Shown here: positions 1 to 7,196 of the stretch, piece after piece
Position numbering within the stretch: the first letter of the stretch is position 1
Layout of the letters: each line of letters begins with the position of its first letter
NCBI GenBank assembly: GCA_002495735.1
Contig: DAGM01000058.1
Span: forward strand, 1 to 8,654
Length of the DNA stretch: 8,654 bases
Reading direction: 5' to 3'
DNA from: Euryarchaeota archaeon UBA54
Lineage (GTDB): Archaea; Thermoplasmatota; Poseidoniia; Poseidoniales; Thalassarchaeaceae
Made by a program: the position numbers and the translations under genes
The notes under the pieces: model-generated
The model's database searches: none
What the model saw: only the letters and a program-made list of their open reading frames with translations
Told to the model about the DNA's origin: nothing

Positions 1-140
1 TATCATGCTGTCCCAGTCGATGGCCGGGCTGTCATTATCCAACACCAATGCACCCCAATTATGTCGCAGGTGAGGGGGTCGGCTTTCAACGGTTCCGCTT
101 TCACCCATTCCACTATCGTTTTGAGCTCTCGTGTTAACAT
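1..140 (-). CDS. Partial unknown gene with an apparent frameshift (5' part only)
   Basis: A leftward reading frame starts at ATG 140-138 with a protein-like stretch (MLTRELKTIVEWVKAEPLKA, then DPLTCDIIG). It then turns into an unlikely tail and stops at 5-3. A second minus-strand frame, open to the window edge, reads GALVLDNDSPAIDWDSMI and looks like real acidic archaeal protein. The two frames join if one extra G is placed in the G-run that appears as CCCC at 53-56. I infer one gene broken by a single-base deletion or a sequencing or assembly error. The product is not recognised. It lies divergent from the DNA polymerase gene with 43 nt between the two starts, and no convincing Shine-Dalgarno precedes its ATG. 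Alternatively the whole stretch is non-coding. Confidence 0.35.
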
Positions 141-183
141 AGATTGAAGGCGTCTGAGCACAGCCTGAGTCTGAGGGACGACT

Positions 184-2802
184 ATGCAGTGGGAGGAGGA
201 GATGTGCATTGTCTCTGGTAATAACCGGGCTGTTGATGGCAAGCCTCCCAAGACAGTGGTTGAGCTCTGGTGCCGAACTCGTTCCGGGCACTCAGTCACA
301 CTTCTCGTGGACGGCCTCAGGCCCTACCTAGTGGTCGCAGAGTCCGGCAGTCCACGACCTGCTTCCGAGTCAGCAGCTGGGCTGGATTACCTGAGGGGCA
401 TGGACGAGGTCGTTGAGATTACCTCGGTCGGAGACAAGTGGACGCGCCTAGGTGAGAAGCCCCACTGGAAAATCGAAGTTAGGCAGCCCTACGAAATCCG
501 TAGGTTACGCAAGAGGATACAGGACGCTTGGGTGGTCACCAGCGCTGATATCCTGTTCGTCCAAAGGCTGCTTCTAGACTGCGACCTCGGCCCGCATATA
601 TTGGCACGTGGTGAGGTGCTTTGGGCGGGTGAGCGCGCCCCCCTAGAGGCACGGGACGAGCAAACATCCGACCGTGCCATAGCAGCCGGAAGAATAGCCG
701 ATGTCGGCGGAGTTGGAATCTATCCAACCGACATGGTTGTCTCGTGCACTCTGGATAATCTCGCTAAGACAGAACCCTTCCGCACACCCTTCGTCACCTT
801 CTCCTTCGACCTCGAGACCAGCATCCAGTCAAACAGAATTCTATGTGCCGCAGCCGTCATTGACAGAGGCGGCGAGCGCAGTGAGCACACCTTCCGGGGC
901 GAAGAGGGCGACATCATGGAGGGTCTAACCAGTCTTGTGCGCTTGGAGGACCCCGATATTATCACCGGATATAACATCGATAACTTCGACCTGCCCCGGA
1001 TGGAGGAGAGGACAGATGTGCTGGCAGGACGCTCGAAGATGGAGGCCGCAGCGTTGTACGGCTGGGGCAGGGTTCCGATGCTGCAGAGTGAGAACAAGAG
1101 ACTATTCCCTACTCGCCAGCAGAACCGAGTCTGGAGGATTCCCGGCAGGATACCGCTGGACGCTTGGTGGCAAGTGCATACTTCGACCCTGAGGCCGCAG
1201 CGCGAGACGCTAAGCTACGTCTCCAAGCTACTGTGGCCAGAAGATGAGGACAAGCACAAACTCGACATCGACGCCAGTCAGATGGACCGAGAATGGGCTG
1301 AGCGCCCCGATGAGGTCCTCGAGTACTGCGTACGCGACACCGTGCTCCCCCTCGACATACTCGGACGCCTTCAGTCGGTGGCCCGCAAGGAGGCACTGGC
1401 CTCAGTATCGATGACTACTGTCGAGACTGCCTCGGCAGGCACCACCAGCCAGTGGATTGACTCGCTGGTGATTCGCCTAGCCGATCGCAGCAACGTAGCG
1501 GTGCCGACAACCAACTCAGGTCCACGCAGAAGAGATCAGATAGCCGGTGGCTACGTACACGAGGTGGACGCTGGAATCAGCCCATGGGTCGTCGTACTCG
1601 ACTTCAAGTCGATGTATCCCTCAATCATGATAGCCAACAACATCTGCCCGACCACGCTTGTTAGGGACGATTCCACCGACGACTCCTACAATGTCTCGCC
1701 CACCACTCATACCAGTTACAGGTCCAAAGACGAACGGATCGGCTTAGTCCCGCATTTGCTTGAGCAGTTGATGCAGAGCCGTGACAAGCACAAGGCCGCC
1801 CTAACTGCAGCTAGAGATGCGGGTGACGAGGCCGAGGCCTTTTTGCAAGACCAGATGCAGTACGCAGTCAAGATCCTGATGAACTCGTTCTACGGGGTCT
1901 TCGCCTCGAGTTTCTATCGCTTCACTCATCCTGACATCGGTGCCAGTATCACTGAATGGGCCCGCCACAACATCCGCGATATCATAGCCCAAGTGGAGAG
2001 CGATGGCCATAAGGTGGTCTATTCCGACACCGACTCAATTTTCGTGCGTGCGCCCGTAAACAAGCAAGCCCCAATCAACCGCCCCGATGAGGGCGAGGAG
2101 AGCTTCGTTGATTGGGAGGAGGCGAAGAGAGAAACCCTGCAGTTTGGCGAGCGGCTGGCCGAGCGCTTCACCCGTGAGGGTGCTGAACTCGAGTTCGAGA
2201 CGGCCCTGTCGGCGTTTTTCAGCCACGGCGCTAAGAAACGCTACGTCGGACGCGTCGTGTGGCCGCGAGAGGAGATGCTAATCCGCGGCTACGAGGTTCG
2301 CAGGACCGACTCTTTCGCTTTGCTGACTAGTACCATGACTGAGATGTTCGAGATGATACTGAGCGGCGAGGAGTGGGCCGCTGTGGAGATGACCAAGGCA
2401 GTCATTGACGATGTGAAGGGGCGCAAAGTCGATGCCGCTGACCTCGTCATCAGCCGCTCTTGCAAGGGCACACTGAGGCGCAACGGAACGGTAGATTTCT
2501 CCAAGATCTACGATAACCCCGACGGCCTGCCCTACGTGCGCGCGGCGAAGGAAAGAATCAGACGTGGTCTGCCGTTCACACCAGGGATGAAAGTAGGATA
2601 CATCGTAATCAATGCTAAGTCGAGTCCAATGACCGTAGAACCTTGGCTGGTCGACGAGATTGACGAAGACCCACCGAAGTACGACCCCGACTACTACGCG
2701 AGACGACTGGCCAAGTCGCTGGGCAGAATCACCGAGGCCTTCGGCTGGAGTGAGGCAGAACTGTTGTCAGGTTCCCGCCAACAGTCCATTTTTGACTTCT
2801 AA
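184..2802 (+). CDS. polB: Family B replicative DNA polymerase with 3'-5' exonuclease
   Basis: This is an 872-aa archaeal family B DNA polymerase that extends and proofreads DNA at the fork. The exonuclease domain has all three motifs: Exo I FSFDLET (D209, E211), Exo II N264-IDNFD269 and Exo III Y381-CVRD385. The polymerase domain has motif A LDFKSMYPSI (D473), motif B K563-ILMNSFYG571, motif C YSDTDS (613-618; D615, D617) and the downstream KKRY (684-687). All catalytic residues are present and no intein interrupts the motifs. The protein ends in QQSIFDF, which resembles a PCNA-binding PIP box. It is somewhat longer than the roughly 780 aa common for archaeal PolB, mostly outside the core motifs. 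The start is uncertain: ATG 184 has GAGGG 6 nt upstream, while ATG 202 (protein starting MCIVSG) has a better GGAGG 5 nt upstream. Residue numbers here assume 184. Confidence 0.97.
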   Translation: MQWEEEMCIVSGNNRAVDGKPPKTVVELWCRTRSGHSVTLLVDGLRPYLVVAESGSPRPASESAAGLDYLRGMDEVVEITSVGDKWTRLGEKPHWKIEVRQPYEIRRLRKRIQDAWVVTSADILFVQRLLLDCDLGPHILARGEVLWAGERAPLEARDEQTSDRAIAAGRIADVGGVGIYPTDMVVSCTLDNLAKTEPFRTPFVTFSFDLETSIQSNRILCAAAVIDRGGERSEHTFRGEEGDIMEGLTSLVRLEDPDIITGYNIDNFDLPRMEERTDVLAGRSKMEAAALYGWGRVPMLQSENKRLFPTRQQNRVWRIPGRIPLDAWWQVHTSTLRPQRETLSYVSKLLWPEDEDKHKLDIDASQMDREWAERPDEVLEYCVRDTVLPLDILGRLQSVARKEALASVSMTTVETASAGTTSQWIDSLVIRLADRSNVAVPTTNSGPRRRDQIAGGYVHEVDAGISPWVVVLDFKSMYPSIMIANNICPTTLVRDDSTDDSYNVSPTTHTSYRSKDERIGLVPHLLEQLMQSRDKHKAALTAARDAGDEAEAFLQDQMQYAVKILMNSFYGVFASSFYRFTHPDIGASITEWARHNIRDIIAQVESDGHKVVYSDTDSIFVRAPVNKQAPINRPDEGEESFVDWEEAKRETLQFGERLAERFTREGAELEFETALSAFFSHGAKKRYVGRVVWPREEMLIRGYEVRRTDSFALLTSTMTEMFEMILSGEEWAAVEMTKAVIDDVKGRKVDAADLVISRSCKGTLRRNGTVDFSKIYDNPDGLPYVRAAKERIRRGLPFTPGMKVGYIVINAKSSPMTVEPWLVDEIDEDPPKYDPDYYARRLAKSLGRITEAFGWSEAELLSGSRQQSIFDF
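192..196 (+). promoter_or_regulatory. Candidate Shine-Dalgarno supporting an internal polB start at 202
   Basis: GGAGG lies 5 nt before ATG 202, within a GGGAGGAGGAG run. This is a closer match to the archaeal anti-Shine-Dalgarno than the GAGGG (173-177) that lies 6 nt before ATG 184. If it is used, the polymerase is 6 residues shorter. The run also encodes W-E-E-E in the longer version, so coding constraint could explain it. Confidence 0.4.
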
Positions 2803-2868
2803 TCGAGGTATTGGAGGCCTATTCAATGGTCAAGTGCCGAACTCCAAGTAGCGCAGGGTTGATTTCAG

Positions 2869-2885
2869 CCGGTCTTCCAGACCGG
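2869..2885 (+). repeat. Short perfect inverted repeat abutting the lipoprotein start
   Basis: The arms CCGGTCT and AGACCGG are perfectly complementary around a 3-nt centre (TCC). The element ends 4 nt before ATG 2890 and lies in the 87-nt gap after polB. No T-run follows, so it does not look like an intrinsic terminator. It could be an operator dyad for a dimeric regulator or an mRNA hairpin at the start codon. No clear Shine-Dalgarno lies between it and the ATG. Confidence 0.5.
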
Positions 2886-2889
2886 ACCG

Positions 2890-4080
2890 ATGACTAGCCT
2901 GCGCAAGTTGACCCTGATGCTCGTCGCAGTCCTCCTCTGTTCCTCAATGGCGGGCTGCCTAAACATCCTGACCGGCAATGACTCACCCACCGCTATGATG
3001 TCCATCGACCCCTCTGAGAATATCAAGACCGGCGAATCTGTGACCTTCAGCGCCGTGGGCTCGTCCGACCCCGACGGCGACTCGATGACCTTCACCTGGA
3101 CCTTTGGAGATGGCAACACTGGCACCGGCCTGACCACCAGTCATTCCTACGCCCAGCCTGGTGACTACACCGTCCGTCTGAACGTCGGTGACGGCTCCCT
3201 CGAGGCCTCGGCCAGCATGACCATCACGGTGCTCGATGCCTCGGCCCGCGAGCCGCACGCTGAGATTACCGCCGCTAAGGATGACGACTGTGAGGGCGAG
3301 GAGCCCCCTGGTGGTGACTTCGTGCTAGTTTGGGTCTGCGATGATGACAAGGATATCAACGATAGAGAAATTAGCGTCTCGACCACGGTGACGCTGGATG
3401 GATCCGGGTCATGGGCTGGCTGCGACCCCGATGACTCCAACTGCTACGCCGAAGAGTACCTCGTCGAGTACAGCTGGGACCTCGACACTAACACTGACTC
3501 AGACGGAGATGGCAACTCTGAGAACGACGTCGATGCAACTGGCGAGACCTATGAGTGGGAAGACCTCCCTGCAGGTGCCTGGGACATCCGCCTCACAGTC
3601 AAGGACGACAACGGATACGTCGATCACCACGACTCCACATTGTACGTCAACTACCGTGGGGTCTGGAAGGACTTCGAAATGGACCGTCGCATCCAAGAGC
3701 CAATAGTCATGACATGGCAGTACCCTGTCACATATGACGAAGAAACCAAGGACAGAATCCGATATGTCAGAATCAAGCTAACATATCCCGCCGAGGATGA
3801 CGATCAGCTTGGCGGCGGGATTGGAGGGACGACCACAGCAAACAAACTGGATCTGTACATGTACAACAGCACCGAAGACGAGATCGCCAACACCTCGTCG
3901 ATTGACGATGAGAGTAGGGACGCCGGGGACTGCTCTTCCGAGGACCGATGCGTGTGGATGGTCATCGGTGGTTCGACGGTCAGGGGTTACGAGCCGGGTG
4001 ACTGGACTACTGATATTGTGAACGAGGAGACTCACACCACTCAGGTTAATCGCATGGTGGTCGAGCTACAATATCGCTAG
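2890..4080 (+). CDS. PKD-domain surface lipoprotein
   Basis: This is a 396-aa secreted, probably membrane-anchored protein of unknown role. Residues 1-22 form a lipoprotein-type signal peptide: basic n-region (R5, K6), hydrophobic stretch 7-17, and lipobox M-A-G-C with C23 as the likely lipidated cysteine. Residues about 33-116 are a clear PKD beta-sandwich with the hallmark WTFGDG (70-75) and [11 protein letters not shown] (85-95). A second, more divergent PKD-like domain spans about 123-255 and carries an Asp-rich loop (199-215, [10 protein letters not shown] region) suited to calcium binding. The C-terminal part (about 256-396) is unrecognised and probably beta-rich. Mature-chain cysteines fall in three close pairs (C134/C150, C178/C185, C348/C354), suggesting disulfides formed outside the cell. 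The composition is strongly acidic. PKD domains usually mediate adhesion or polysaccharide and protein contacts; a specific function cannot be assigned. The gene sits between polB and EF-1A with no evident partner. Confidence 0.88.
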   Translation: MTSLRKLTLMLVAVLLCSSMAGCLNILTGNDSPTAMMSIDPSENIKTGESVTFSAVGSSDPDGDSMTFTWTFGDGNTGTGLTTSHSYAQPGDYTVRLNVGDGSLEASASMTITVLDASAREPHAEITAAKDDDCEGEEPPGGDFVLVWVCDDDKDINDREISVSTTVTLDGSGSWAGCDPDDSNCYAEEYLVEYSWDLDTNTDSDGDGNSENDVDATGETYEWEDLPAGAWDIRLTVKDDNGYVDHHDSTLYVNYRGVWKDFEMDRRIQEPIVMTWQYPVTYDEETKDRIRYVRIKLTYPAEDDDQLGGGIGGTTTANKLDLYMYNSTEDEIANTSSIDDESRDAGDCSSEDRCVWMVIGGSTVRGYEPGDWTTDIVNEETHTTQVNRMVVELQYR

Positions 4081-4142
4081 TGCCCGCGCGCTTTACGCTA
4101 TGCTGCCCGGAAGTGGCCTCACTTTACAGAGGGGGTGAGATT

Positions 4143-4150
4143 CATATATG
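4143..4150 (+). promoter_or_regulatory. TATA box of the EF-1A/uS10 unit
   Basis: CATATATG, preceded by a purine-rich GAGGGGGTGAGA stretch that could serve as the BRE, lies about 40 nt before the EF-1A ATG. An archaeal start site about 25 nt downstream would fall near 4170, leaving a short leader of around 15-20 nt that still includes the AAGGTG ribosome-binding site. It is the clearest promoter in the window, as expected for a highly expressed translation factor. Confidence 0.7.
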
Positions 4151-4175
4151 CCCCCTCGGTCGGCGGGACACTCAG

Positions 4176-4181
4176 AAGGTG
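4176..4181 (+). promoter_or_regulatory. Shine-Dalgarno deciding the EF-1A start
   Basis: AAGGTG lies 6 nt before ATG 4188 and matches the archaeal consensus GGAGGTGA in part. It selects ATG 4188 over the longer frame that begins with a GTG at 4080, because that GTG overlaps the lipoprotein stop codon and would add 36 non-conserved residues upstream of the promoter-proximal TATA box. Confidence 0.7.
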
Positions 4182-4187
4182 TACATT

Positions 4188-5477
4188 ATGGGTTCACAGT
4201 GGGAAGATAAGAAGAAGCCGCATTTGAATATAGTATTCGTCGGTCACGTAGACCACGGTAAGTCGACGACCGTCGGCAGACTACTGCTCGACACTGGTCA
4301 TATCGAACAGCACGAGATTGACAAGTTTGAGCAGGAAGCACAGGAGCGAGGCAAGGCCGGATTCGGTTTCGCCTATGTGATGGACGGACTGAAGGAGGAG
4401 CGCGAGCGTGGAATCACCATCGATGTTGCTCACAAGGAGTTCTACACCCCGAATTATTACTTCACCGTCATCGACGCACCTGGTCACCGCGACTTCGTGA
4501 AGAACATGATTACCGGCACCAGCCAGGCTGATGCCGCTGTGCTGAACGTTGCTGCCAACGACGGCGTCAACGCTCAGACCAAGGAGCACGCCTTCTTGGC
4601 CCGCGTCCTCGGTGTTCAGCAGTTGATTGTCAACGTCAACAAGATGGACATCAGCGGTGTAGACTGGTCACAGGACAAGTACAACAGCGTCGTTACTGAG
4701 GTAACAAACCTCCTGAAGATGGCCGGATTCAAGACTGATGAAATCCCCTTCATTCCGTGCAGCGCATTCGACGGTGACAACATCTACAACAAGAGCGACA
4801 AGTCGCCTTGGTACAACGGACCGACTCTCTTTGAGGCCATTGATGCAATCAATATGCCCCCAAAGCCCACCGACATGCCTCTGCGCCTGCCAATTCAGGA
4901 CGTCTACAAGATTAGCGGAATCGGAACTGTTCCGGTCGGCAAGATCGAGACCGGCGTCCTGCACTCCGGTAAGACAGTCATGTTCAACCCAAGCCAGCAG
5001 TCGGCTGAGGTCAAGAGCATCGAGATGCACCACACTATGGTTGAAAAGGCTGAGCCAGGCGACAACGTCGGCTTCAACGTGCGCGGCCTGTCAGCCGATG
5101 ACATTCGCCGAGGCGACGTAGCAGGGTACACCGACACCCCCCCGATGTTCGTTCGCCACGACGAGACCTTCATCGGCCAGATTCAGCTGATGGACATCCC
5201 GAAGGCAATCGGCGTCAACTACACCCCAGTGTTCCACGCCCATACCTCTCAGGTAGCAGTCCGCTTCGTCGAACTGCTGGAGAAGACTACGAAGGGTGTG
5301 AAGGAGGCCAACCCGGCTTTCCTGAAGACTGGAGATGCGTGCCTCGTACGCTTCGGGCCGACCAAGCCAATGGCAATCGAGCAGATGGATGCGTTCCCAC
5401 AGCTCTCCCGCTTCGCTATACGCGACATGGGCAAGACTGTGGCTGCTGGCGTCTGCATGAAGGTCGAGAAGAAGTGA
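4188..5477 (+). CDS. tuf: Translation elongation factor 1-alpha (aEF1A, EF-Tu homologue)
   Basis: This 429-aa GTPase delivers aminoacyl-tRNA to the ribosomal A site in the cytoplasm. The GTP-binding signature is complete: G1 GHVDHGKS (19-26), G2 RGITID with T77, G3 DAPGH (96-100), G4 NKMD (151-154) and G5 SAF (192-194). The GEERGITID-type switch region, here ERERGITID, is of the archaeal/eukaryotic EF-1A form. Domains 2 and 3 follow, with recognisable segments such as the conserved [18 protein letters not shown] and a C-terminal MGKTVAAGV near the end. Length is normal for archaeal EF-1A. ATG 4188 is preferred on family start, Shine-Dalgarno and TATA position. uS10 follows after 19 nt, so the two are probably co-transcribed. 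The usual archaeal upstream partners rps12, rps7 and fusA are absent here; a PKD lipoprotein gene is upstream instead. Confidence 0.98.
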   Translation: MGSQWEDKKKPHLNIVFVGHVDHGKSTTVGRLLLDTGHIEQHEIDKFEQEAQERGKAGFGFAYVMDGLKEERERGITIDVAHKEFYTPNYYFTVIDAPGHRDFVKNMITGTSQADAAVLNVAANDGVNAQTKEHAFLARVLGVQQLIVNVNKMDISGVDWSQDKYNSVVTEVTNLLKMAGFKTDEIPFIPCSAFDGDNIYNKSDKSPWYNGPTLFEAIDAINMPPKPTDMPLRLPIQDVYKISGIGTVPVGKIETGVLHSGKTVMFNPSQQSAEVKSIEMHHTMVEKAEPGDNVGFNVRGLSADDIRRGDVAGYTDTPPMFVRHDETFIGQIQLMDIPKAIGVNYTPVFHAHTSQVAVRFVELLEKTTKGVKEANPAFLKTGDACLVRFGPTKPMAIEQMDAFPQLSRFAIRDMGKTVAAGVCMKVEKK

Positions 5478-5487
5478 TTCGGTTAGT

Positions 5488-5492
5488 GGTGA
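5488..5492 (+). promoter_or_regulatory. Shine-Dalgarno of uS10
   Basis: GGTGA lies 4 nt before ATG 5497 but only 1 nt before the adjacent in-frame TTG 5494. This spacing supports ATG as the start and coupled translation after EF-1A, whose stop lies at 5475-5477. Confidence 0.6.
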
Positions 5493-5496
5493 GTTG

Positions 5497-5826
5497 ATGC
5501 CAGTCGTCACCACCATCAAGCTGACTGGAGAGAATCACTCTGACGTCGACGGCGTCTGCGGACAAATTCAGGCGATATCAGAGGAGACCGGTGTCAACCT
5601 GCGTGGGCCAATACCGCTACCTACTCGCAGACTAGTCGTTCCCTGCCGTAAGAGCCCCGACGGAGAGGGCGCCGAGACTTGGGACCACTGGGAGATGAGG
5701 GTCCACAAGCGCTTGATTGAGCTGGTCACAAACACTGCAAAGGATGAGAAGGCGCTGAGAAAGGTCCTCAGGATTCCTATTCCCGACTCGGTGACTATTG
5801 AGATCAACCTGCGCAACCTAGGCTAG
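5497..5826 (+). CDS. rps10: Small ribosomal subunit protein uS10
   Basis: This 109-aa protein matches the archaeal/eukaryotic uS10 pattern, a component of the 30S head. Recognisable segments are the N-terminal strand [20 protein letters not shown], the [22 protein letters not shown] loop, the [12 protein letters not shown] segment around residues 65-76 and the C-terminal strand [11 protein letters not shown]. Archaeal uS10 is usually about 100 aa, so this is a normal length with a slightly long central part. It follows EF-1A by 19 nt, the conserved archaeal order tuf-rps10, and is likely expressed from the EF-1A promoter. Its last three codons overlap by 9 bp the end of the convergent peptidase gene. 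An alternative TTG start one codon upstream is less well placed relative to GGTGA. Confidence 0.96.
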   Translation: MPVVTTIKLTGENHSDVDGVCGQIQAISEETGVNLRGPIPLPTRRLVVPCRKSPDGEGAETWDHWEMRVHKRLIELVTNTAKDEKALRKVLRIPIPDSVTIEINLRNLG

Positions 5827-7143
5827 ACTGCCCATCGGGTCCCAGGCTGGCAGCACTACTGGCTCAGCCTCCAATCCTGTCAGCATCTTCTCGTTTAGGT
5901 ATGAGGTCGGAGCAGCAATCTCGAACATGTACTGGTCGTACCAACTGTCGTTCATCGTGTAGTAGCCTTTCTGACCGGTATCCGTACCCCATGAGTTCTC
6001 TACGCGCCAGCGGCGTGGTCTGCCGTTTACCACATCGACTCCGGTGAACAGCATCGCATGCGTCATCATGGTCTGGTTATGGCGCAACCTGTCGGCCTTA
6101 TCCATACCGTATTTGACCCCGTAGAGCCCTTCAACATCGAACAGATTAGCGTCCCACAAACCCCTCTTGCGATCCATCTCCTTGCCGACGTCGCACCCCA
6201 TCCATACCGGTATGCCATCCTCAAGCAGTTTCTGGGTGATTGCCTTCATCTCCTTGTTCGGTACGTTGAGGTAGACTACCGGAGGTCCTCCGGCGACATT
6301 CTGTAGGAAGTCTATGGTGTAGGTCTGGTAGTACTCATTGCGTGGATCGTTGACGATACAAACGTAGTCCTCCCAGTCGATGTCGACGAATTCGGCGGCG
6401 AACTGCTGCGGCGTCATCCTACCTTTTCGATGGAACTCGTTGTCCTTGTCGCGCCACTGCCAGTTGAAGGTCTTCGGAGGAGTTCCGAGATGGATGCACA
6501 GCATATTCCAGATATCCGCTATGCGCTTCTCCTTGTGCTCGCGAGCTTCCTCGACGCTGCCACCGCCATCGACAATTGCTCTGATTTCACACGCCGAGCT
6601 CCGTAGTATGTTCTTCAGCTCGGCATTCATCCAGCGTGTCGCGCTGCTGGAGTTCGACTCAGGGTAGGCCGACTTCGGTACCAGCCCGTGCTTGCGAATA
6701 AGATTCATCGCCATGTTCCACTGGCCGCCATCACCTATCGGATCAGAGAGCAGGAAGTGGATGGTACGGTCGTCGACCGGACGGTCGGAGGTTTCGATGA
6801 CTGCCTCGAGCAGGTGGTTGGCCCGCTCGAACTTGTCCCAGAAGTGGATGTGGGCCTGGCTGAACTCAAAATTCTTGAGTTTCATCTTCTTCATCGCCCC
6901 GACCCTGAGCAGGTTCAGAGTGGCGAAAAGCCAGCAACGACCACTCCTCATCTGAGCCGTCACCTTCCAATCGTCCAACTTGGTGCTGAACGAGTCGTCG
7001 ATGTCTTGGACAAGGTCTCTATTCAGCGTCAGGTTCGGCAGCTGGACGTTAGTGACCGCGTTCTGAGCGACTTTGTTCGATGATTCAGCATCGAATTCTT
7101 TTCTGAGTTCTGCTACTTGTTTCCTTGTGATTGTCTTGCCCAT
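5818..7143 (-). CDS. pepC: C1B cysteine aminopeptidase (bleomycin hydrolase/PepC type)
   Basis: This 441-aa papain-fold peptidase belongs to family C1B. Family members are cytosolic homohexamers that remove N-terminal residues from peptides and inactivate bleomycin. The papain triad is visible: Q64 of the oxyanion hole with the nucleophile C70 in [12 protein letters not shown]362 in [12 protein letters not shown], and N383 in VENSWG. No signal peptide is seen, in keeping with a cytoplasmic location. The C-terminus [11 protein letters not shown] matches the family's conserved tail, which in characterised homologues reaches into the active-site cleft and confers aminopeptidase specificity. Length is typical (roughly 435-455 aa). 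ATG 7143 is used; a Shine-Dalgarno-like AGGTGA sits just upstream inside a perfect dyad. The gene lies 53 nt downstream of the GINS gene on the same strand. The family is best known from bacteria and eukaryotes, so lateral acquisition is possible. Confidence 0.95.
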   Translation of the reverse strand: MGKTITRKQVAELRKEFDAESSNKVAQNAVTNVQLPNLTLNRDLVQDIDDSFSTKLDDWKVTAQMRSGRCWLFATLNLLRVGAMKKMKLKNFEFSQAHIHFWDKFERANHLLEAVIETSDRPVDDRTIHFLLSDPIGDGGQWNMAMNLIRKHGLVPKSAYPESNSSSATRWMNAELKNILRSSACEIRAIVDGGGSVEEAREHKEKRIADIWNMLCIHLGTPPKTFNWQWRDKDNEFHRKGRMTPQQFAAEFVDIDWEDYVCIVNDPRNEYYQTYTIDFLQNVAGGPPVVYLNVPNKEMKAITQKLLEDGIPVWMGCDVGKEMDRKRGLWDANLFDVEGLYGVKYGMDKADRLRHNQTMMTHAMLFTGVDVVNGRPRRWRVENSWGTDTGQKGYYTMNDSWYDQYMFEIAAPTSYLNEKMLTGLEAEPVVLPAWDPMGSLA

Positions 7144-7164
7144 TGGCTCACCTTTGGTGAGCCA
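7144..7164 (-). promoter_or_regulatory. Perfect 9-bp dyad abutting the pepC start, containing its SD
   Basis: The arms TGGCTCACC and GGTGAGCCA are perfectly complementary around a 3-nt centre. The element touches the pepC ATG (7143). Read on the minus strand, the second arm contains AGGTGA 4 nt before the ATG, so an RNA hairpin would hide the ribosome-binding site. A TATA-like CTTAAAG lies directly beyond it, so at the DNA level the dyad fills the gap between promoter and start, where archaeal repressors commonly bind. Either role is inference; the symmetry itself is directly visible. Confidence 0.65.
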
Positions 7165-7171
7165 CTTTAAG
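7165..7171 (-). promoter_or_regulatory. TATA-like element of pepC
   Basis: CTTAAAG on the minus strand is centred 25 nt from the first base of the pepC ATG, the usual TATA-to-start distance in archaea. If it works, the transcript would begin at or very near the ATG and pepC would be leaderless, independent of GINS transcription. The match to the TATA consensus is modest. Confidence 0.4.
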
Positions 7172-7196
7172 ATTCGGCGACACTAAGTCATTGGCC

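Noticed and set aside
1..147. Plus-strand frame open from base 1 to TGA 145-147, as the tail of an upstream gene
   Set aside because: The translation is low-complexity Ser/Thr-rich and mirrors the more protein-like minus-strand reading; no supporting motif.
141..299. Extension of the left-edge minus-strand frame to an upstream ATG at 299 (98 aa in total)
   Set aside because: The extra part lies antisense within the polymerase coding region and looks unlike protein; only the part from ATG 140 is plausible.
720..1097. 125-aa minus-strand frame
   Set aside because: Antisense to the PolB exonuclease domain, with no independent support.
1588..2043. Intein in the PolB active-site motifs, a frequent insertion site in archaea
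   Set aside because: Motifs A, B and C are uninterrupted and no intein splicing blocks or endonuclease sequence is present.
2869..2889. Intrinsic terminator for polB
   Set aside because: The hairpin lacks a following T-run and archaea do not usually rely on such hairpins; its position at the next start codon fits regulation better.
4080..4187. Longer EF-1A starting at GTG 4080
   Set aside because: It overlaps the lipoprotein stop and contains the TATA box; the added 36 residues have no counterpart in EF-1A, and a good Shine-Dalgarno precedes ATG 4188.
5091..5519. 142-aa minus-strand frame
   Set aside because: Antisense shadow within EF-1A and the uS10 start, with no domain-like features.
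6688..7083. 131-aa plus-strand frame
   Set aside because: Shadow of pepC, whose catalytic motifs prove the minus strand is coding.
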